Positions 42,303 to 46,104 of a DNA stretch of 46,104 bases are shown here, piece after piece; positions within the stretch are counted from its first letter, which is position 1; each line of letters opens with the position of its first letter. Both the position numbers and the translations under genes were made by a program. Under the pieces are notes generated by a model that did not search any database, was not told the DNA's origin, and saw only the letters and a program-made list of their open reading frames with translations. This DNA comes from Erysipelotrichaceae bacterium (GTDB taxonomy: Bacteria > Bacillota_I > Bacilli_A > Erysipelotrichales > Erysipelotrichaceae): NCBI GenBank assembly GCA_019415435.1, contig DXZE01000010.1, positions 1-46,104 of the forward strand. The letters run 5' to 3'.

Positions 42303-43337
42303 TCAGAGAAGATCTGCAATCTCATAGATCAATTGTTCGCTCTTCTCCCAGCCAAGACATGGGTCAGTAATAGACTGACCATATACATCACCACCTGCCG
42401 GCTGATTTCCATCTACAAGATAGGATTCGATCATCAATCCCTTTACAAGCTTCTTAATATCATCACTATGGCGCATGGAATGCAGAACATCCTTGGCAAT
42501 ACGGATCTGTTCCATGAACTTCTTACCTGAATTGGAATGGTTGCAGTCAACGATGCAGGCAGGATTTTCAAGATTGCCTTTATCATAGAGCTCTTTTAAT
42601 TCCATCAGATCCTCATAGTGGTAGTTTGCATGAGTATGATTAAACTTGTCCACATAGCCTCTTAGGATAGCATGCGCCATAGGATTGCCTGTAGTATCTG
42701 CTTCCCAGCCTCTGTATACAAATGTCTGTTTGGCCTGAGCTGCAGTAATGGCATTCATCATAACGGATAAATCACCGCCAGTAGGATTCTTCATGCCGGC
42801 AGGAATACCGATACCGGAAGCTGTCATACGATGCTGCTGGTCTTCTACAGATCTTGCCCCTACTGCCACATAGCTTAACAGATCTGATAAGTAAGCATGG
42901 TTTTCCGGATACAGCATTTCTTCTGCACATGTAAAGCCTGTTTCTTTAACTACATCTGAATGAAGCTGACGGATGGCAATAATACCGGCAAGCATATCTT
43001 CTGCCTTATGTGGATCCGGCTGGTGCAGCATGCCCTTATAGCCAATACCCTTGGTTCTAGGCTTATTAGTATAGACACGCGGGATCATCAATATCTTGTC
43101 TTTGACTTTTTCCTGGACTTTAGCAAGTCTTGTCATATAGTCCAGAACGGCATCTTCTCTATCGGCAGAACAAGGCCCGATAATTAAAAGAAAACGGTTG
43201 TCTCTTCCATAGAAGATATCTTCAATTTCCTTATCTCTCTTATCTTTAATACGTCTGACGTTCTCTGGTAATGGGAAAGCTTCTTTTAACTGCTCTGGTG
43301 TTGGAAGCTCTCTGATATATTTCATCTGCATTTCCAT
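42303..43337 (-). CDS. 3-deoxy-7-phosphoheptulonate (DAHP) synthase, class I
   Basis: The first step of the shikimate pathway: phosphoenolpyruvate plus erythrose 4-phosphate. The start is the ATG at 43335-43337 with AAGGAG 8 nt upstream, giving 344 aa (AroF/G/H type). The motifs are IIGPCSADRED (PEP site), RVYTNKPRTKGIGYKG, GARSVEDQQHR, KNPTGGDLSVMMNA, and VDCNHSNSGKK. Feedback specificity cannot be read from the sequence by eye, so I give no gene letter. No T-box or other leader is seen before it, and no clear terminator follows. Confidence 0.95.
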   Translation of the reverse strand: MEMQMKYIRELPTPEQLKEAFPLPENVRRIKDKRDKEIEDIFYGRDNRFLLIIGPCSADREDAVLDYMTRLAKVQEKVKDKILMIPRVYTNKPRTKGIGYKGMLHQPDPHKAEDMLAGIIAIRQLHSDVVKETGFTCAEEMLYPENHAYLSDLLSYVAVGARSVEDQQHRMTASGIGIPAGMKNPTGGDLSVMMNAITAAQAKQTFVYRGWEADTTGNPMAHAILRGYVDKFNHTHANYHYEDLMELKELYDKGNLENPACIVDCNHSNSGKKFMEQIRIAKDVLHSMRHSDDIKKLVKGLMIESYLVDGNQPAGGDVYGQSITDPCLGWEKSEQLIYEIADLL

Positions 43338-43395
43338 ATGCATATCTCCTTCTGATACCATGAGATATTAGCATAAACGAGATAATCAGGCACAC

Positions 43396-43416
43396 AAAAA
43401 GCTGCATGAAGCAGCT
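43396..43416 (-). terminator. Terminator of glgB
   Basis: AGCTGC (43400-43405) pairs with GCAGCT (43411-43416) around a 5-nt loop; the minus transcript continues with U5. Confidence 0.8.
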
Positions 43417-43422
43417 CTTTGT

Positions 43423-45456
43423 TTACTCATCAAATTCAAACACGGCAATGCCATATGGCGGTAACGGATAGCTGATATGGTTTGGCTGACCATCACATTC
43501 ACCCTTTACAGCCTTGTATTCCTTTGGCTTTACAGCACCATTTTCATTCAGAATCAGTGTGTATTTACCAGCCTTAGGAGCTCCTACCATGTAATCTGTT
43601 CTTTCCATTGGCGTAAAGTTGATGACAAATAACAGATCTTTTTTACCAGTACCATCTCTTCTGATGAAGGAGAAGATGGAACGATCCGCATCATCCGCAT
43701 TGATCCACTTGAATCCATCCCAGGAATCATCTTTTCTGTATAATGATGGATGACTTGTATACATATGCAGAAGATCTCTTACAAAGTCCTGAAGATTCTT
43801 GTTCAGAGGCTGTTCTGATTCATTCCAGGACAGCTGTACCTTTTCATCCCATTCATGAGCCTGACCAAAGTCCTGACCCATAAACAGAAGCTTCTTGCCA
43901 GCGTGACCAGTCATGAAGGCATAACCGCACTTCAGATTAGCAAACTTATCCTTTTCATAACCAGGCATCTTGTTAATCATGGAACACTTCAGATGCACAA
44001 CTTCATCATGAGAGATAACCAGAATAAACTTTTCACTTGTCGCATAGGACATACCGAAAGTCATCTTGTTATGGTTGTCTTTGCGGTATAAAGGATCCAG
44101 TTTCATGTAATCCAGGAAATCATGCATCCAGCCCATATTCCATTTATACGTAAAGCCTAACCCATCATCTTCTGGTGCAGCTGTTATCTTAGGCCATGCC
44201 GTAGATTCTTCCGCAATGATAATGGTTCCATCCTTACGCCCGCGGATAACAGAATTCAGATGTTTGAAGAATTCAATCGCATCGAGGTTTCCGTTTCCAC
44301 CATACTTGTTAGGAACCCATTCACCAGCCTTGCGTCCATAGTCAAGATACAGCATGGAAGCTACCGCATCTACTCGTAATCCATCAATATGGTATTCATC
44401 ATACCAGTACAACGCATTGCCAATTAAGAAGTTCTTAACTTCATTTTTGGAATAGTTGAATATCTTTGTACCCCAGTCAGGATGTTCACCCATACGTGGG
44501 TCTGCATATTCATAGGTTGGTGTGCCATCAAAATCAGCCAAACCATGAGCATCCTTAGGGAAGTGTGCCGGTACCCAATCCAGAATGACACCAATATTAT
44601 TCTTATGCATCGCATCTACAAAATACTGGAAATCATCTGGTGAACCATAACGGGAAGTAGGTGCGTAGTATCCTGTTACCTGATAGCCCCAGGAACCATC
44701 AAACGGATGTTCGGCAATACCCATCAGTTCGACATGCGTATAGCCCATATACTTGCAATAATCAGCTAATTCCTTTGCATATTCACGATAATTCATGAAG
44801 CCGTCTGGTGTACCATCATCCTTCTTTAGCCACGATCCCAGATGTACTTCATAGATAAACATCGGACTTGTATACGTATCTGTTTCAGCACGCTTCTTCA
44901 TCCATTCAGCATCATTCCATTTATAGGAACCAATATCTGCTGTCTTGGAGGCTGTACCAGGTCTTAACTCGGCGGAGAATGCATACGGATCTGCTTTATA
45001 GAGAATTTCTCCATCCTGAGTATGAATAGCATACTTATAGATTTCTCCATATCCCATATCCGGAATAAATCCTTCAAAGATTCCGGATGTTTCCAGCGGC
45101 AGCATATAATTGGCTTCTGTATCCCAGTTATTGCGGTCACAGATAATGGAAACAGCCTTGGCGTGCGGTGCCCACACCGCAAAGTGCATGCCTTCTTTTC
45201 CATCCAGATGAGCCTTATGAGCACCCATCTTCTGATAGATCTTGTAATCCGTACCCTTACCAAAAAGATAACGGTCAAACTTTGTAATAAAGACAGGATC
45301 CAAAGCAGGTTCACTCTTCTTTAAGGTTTTCTTAACCGGTGTTTTCTTTGTTGTTTTATGAGCAGAGGCAGAGACTGCTTTCTTCTTTACTGATTCTTTA
45401 GAAGTCTTCTTGACAGAAGTTTTCTTTTTTTCAGCTAATTTCTTCTTTTCAGGCAT
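43423..45456 (-). CDS. glgB: 1,4-alpha-glucan branching enzyme with lysine-rich N-terminal tail
   Basis: It forms alpha-1,6 branches in glycogen (GH13 with CBM48). The start is the ATG at 45454-45456, with GGGAGAAG 5 nt upstream, giving 677 aa. After a tail of about 50 residues, CBM48 follows (YKIYQKMGAHKAHLDG..FAVWAPHA), then GH13: GLRVDAVASML (nucleophile Asp), IIAEESTAWP (acid/base Glu) and VISHDEVVH (third Asp). The tail is almost only Lys, Ser, Thr and Ala, like histone H1; most GlgB proteins lack it. A perfect cre site sits near the start of transcription. Confidence 0.95.
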   Translation of the reverse strand: MPEKKKLAEKKKTSVKKTSKESVKKKAVSASAHKTTKKTPVKKTLKKSEPALDPVFITKFDRYLFGKGTDYKIYQKMGAHKAHLDGKEGMHFAVWAPHAKAVSIICDRNNWDTEANYMLPLETSGIFEGFIPDMGYGEIYKYAIHTQDGEILYKADPYAFSAELRPGTASKTADIGSYKWNDAEWMKKRAETDTYTSPMFIYEVHLGSWLKKDDGTPDGFMNYREYAKELADYCKYMGYTHVELMGIAEHPFDGSWGYQVTGYYAPTSRYGSPDDFQYFVDAMHKNNIGVILDWVPAHFPKDAHGLADFDGTPTYEYADPRMGEHPDWGTKIFNYSKNEVKNFLIGNALYWYDEYHIDGLRVDAVASMLYLDYGRKAGEWVPNKYGGNGNLDAIEFFKHLNSVIRGRKDGTIIIAEESTAWPKITAAPEDDGLGFTYKWNMGWMHDFLDYMKLDPLYRKDNHNKMTFGMSYATSEKFILVISHDEVVHLKCSMINKMPGYEKDKFANLKCGYAFMTGHAGKKLLFMGQDFGQAHEWDEKVQLSWNESEQPLNKNLQDFVRDLLHMYTSHPSLYRKDDSWDGFKWINADDADRSIFSFIRRDGTGKKDLLFVINFTPMERTDYMVGAPKAGKYTLILNENGAVKPKEYKAVKGECDGQPNHISYPLPPYGIAVFEFDE

Positions 45457-45478
45457 ATTATCTTCTCCCAAAAAACGA

Positions 45479-45508
45479 TGTTAACGTTTTCAATCTATTT
45501 CCATTATA
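45479..45508 (-). promoter_or_regulatory. glgB promoter -10 and CcpA cre site
   Basis: A perfect TATAAT on the minus strand (plus 45503-45508); the -35 is weak. TGAAAACGTTAACA (plus 45479-45492) matches the cre consensus TGWAANCGNTNWCA at every position and would lie at about +4 to +17, where CcpA usually represses. Confidence 0.7.
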
Positions 45509-45542
45509 CCTTTTAACAGATGCTTTGACCTATCATTTTTCT

Positions 45543-46104
45543 TTACTTATGGTTTAAAAAATATTCTATCTCTGAAATCTTTGTTTCAGGCAATACAGAA
45601 TGCAGTTTTTGTACGAGTCTTTCATAAGATTTGGCAGGCGTACTTTTATACATTTCTTCTGTAAAGTTGTCTCCATAATAGCTTTCTATCGTGGCATACC
45701 TGGCAATACCCCAGCCATAGAACTCTCCTTTTTTATCAATTTCATATTCAAAGTTAACCGTAGTAATATAGCCTTTCATCTGTAAACCTGTGATAAGCCT
45801 GTCAAAACCTTTTCTGGGCTGCCATGTATCTTTGCCATGACCTCTTTCCTTTAAGTAGCCGCCTTCTCCCTTTAATTGTTTGGAAAGGATGGAATGATGC
45901 GAAGCTAAGAGATTATAAAGATATTGTTCATCATACGAAGAAAGGCCATCATTAAATCTTGCGTCAAAGTCATAGCCATCCCTTCTCCAGTTACAGAAGT
46001 CAGCCGCATATTGTTTTGAAATGAAAGCTGCTCTTTTAGGAAACCAAGTGGGAATCCTCGGCCATTCAATGGCCGAGATGAAAGCGTAATTTGTATAATA
46101 ATCC
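45543..46104 (-). CDS. AlkZ-related winged-helix protein (N-terminus beyond the window)
   Basis: The frame is open from the right edge to TAA at 45543, 187 codons visible; the internal ATG at 45779 is not the start. Segments ISAIEWPRIPTWFPKRAAF, QYAADFCNWRRDGYDFDARF, KQLKGEGGYLKERG, GFDRLITGLQMKGYITTVNFEYE and GEFYGWGIARYATIE match, from memory, the AlkZ-related (YcaQ-like, COG3214) family. AlkZ is a DNA glycosylase for crosslinks; whether this relative has activity is unknown, and the part with the QxQ catalytic motif, if present, is outside the window. Confidence 0.72.
   Translation of the reverse strand, partial: DYYTNYAFISAIEWPRIPTWFPKRAAFISKQYAADFCNWRRDGYDFDARFNDGLSSYDEQYLYNLLASHHSILSKQLKGEGGYLKERGHGKDTWQPRKGFDRLITGLQMKGYITTVNFEYEIDKKGEFYGWGIARYATIESYYGDNFTEEMYKSTPAKSYERLVQKLHSVLPETKISEIEYFLNHK

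Noticed and set aside
46057..46077. A perfect 10-bp inverted repeat that looks like the end hairpin of an IS200/IS605 element (omega-RNA end)
   Set aside because: The minus-strand frame is open through it and encodes the conserved ISAIEWPR segment of the AlkZ-related protein; no tnpB is present.

Overview
The window is chromosomal DNA of a low-GC anaerobic Bacillota. An Erysipelotrichales-like gut bacterium (Catenibacterium/Kandleria type) is my inference from gene content and protein style, not from a marker gene. The evidence is a class III anaerobic ribonucleotide reductase with its activase, a valine T-box on brnQ, a CcpA-type cre box at glgB, AAGGAGG-type ribosome binding sites, dense minus-strand operons and many short U-tract terminators. 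I saw no rRNA, tRNA, CRISPR array or intact insertion sequence.

Layout. 1-420: a decayed ORF tail and a terminator. 420-6982 (minus): a four-gene Wadjet (JetABCD) plasmid-defence operon; jetA most likely starts at a GTG at 6982. 7203-9630 (plus): a membrane diguanylate cyclase, an HD hydrolase, and a broken small ORF behind a hairpin that hides its ribosome binding site. 9647-10900 (minus): cysK preceded by a promoter, a short ORF with a CCCNC cysteine cluster and a terminator with a competing antiterminator; this reads as a cysteine-responsive attenuator. 11045-16946: a small tudor-like protein, malQ, an EamA exporter, pepC, a thioredoxin-like protein, ogt and a GNAT-like protein. 17028-20412 (minus): flavodoxin with a DUF3793 gene broken by one stop codon, a DUF488 pair behind a Crp/Fnr-type palindrome, the Crp/Fnr regulator itself, and nrdG. 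20414-21889 (minus): a MATE exporter behind a second leader-ORF/terminator arrangement. 21903-24760: a lipoprotein, then a decayed LysR regulator facing a decayed acetoacetyl-CoA synthetase, then repeats. 24762-36128 (minus): nrdD, a five-gene operon (oxidoreductase, HAD, unknown, patatin, phosphoesterase), a DUF349 protein, and a MoxR AAA+/VWA pair. 36140-46104 (minus): a large fused ABC transporter, a methyltransferase-like protein, T-box-brnQ, DAHP synthase, glgB with a lysine-rich N-terminus, and an AlkZ-related protein cut by the window edge.

How it fits together. Amino-acid supply is under RNA leader control: a Val T-box on brnQ and a putative Cys leader on cysK. Anaerobic and redox functions cluster around the Crp/Fnr regulator. 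Glycogen metabolism (glgB, malQ) is under at least one carbon-catabolite site. Several genes have a -10 box only 6-7 nt before the ATG and no ribosome binding site, suggesting leaderless mRNAs. Three loci carry in-frame stops or frameshifts, so gene decay is active here.
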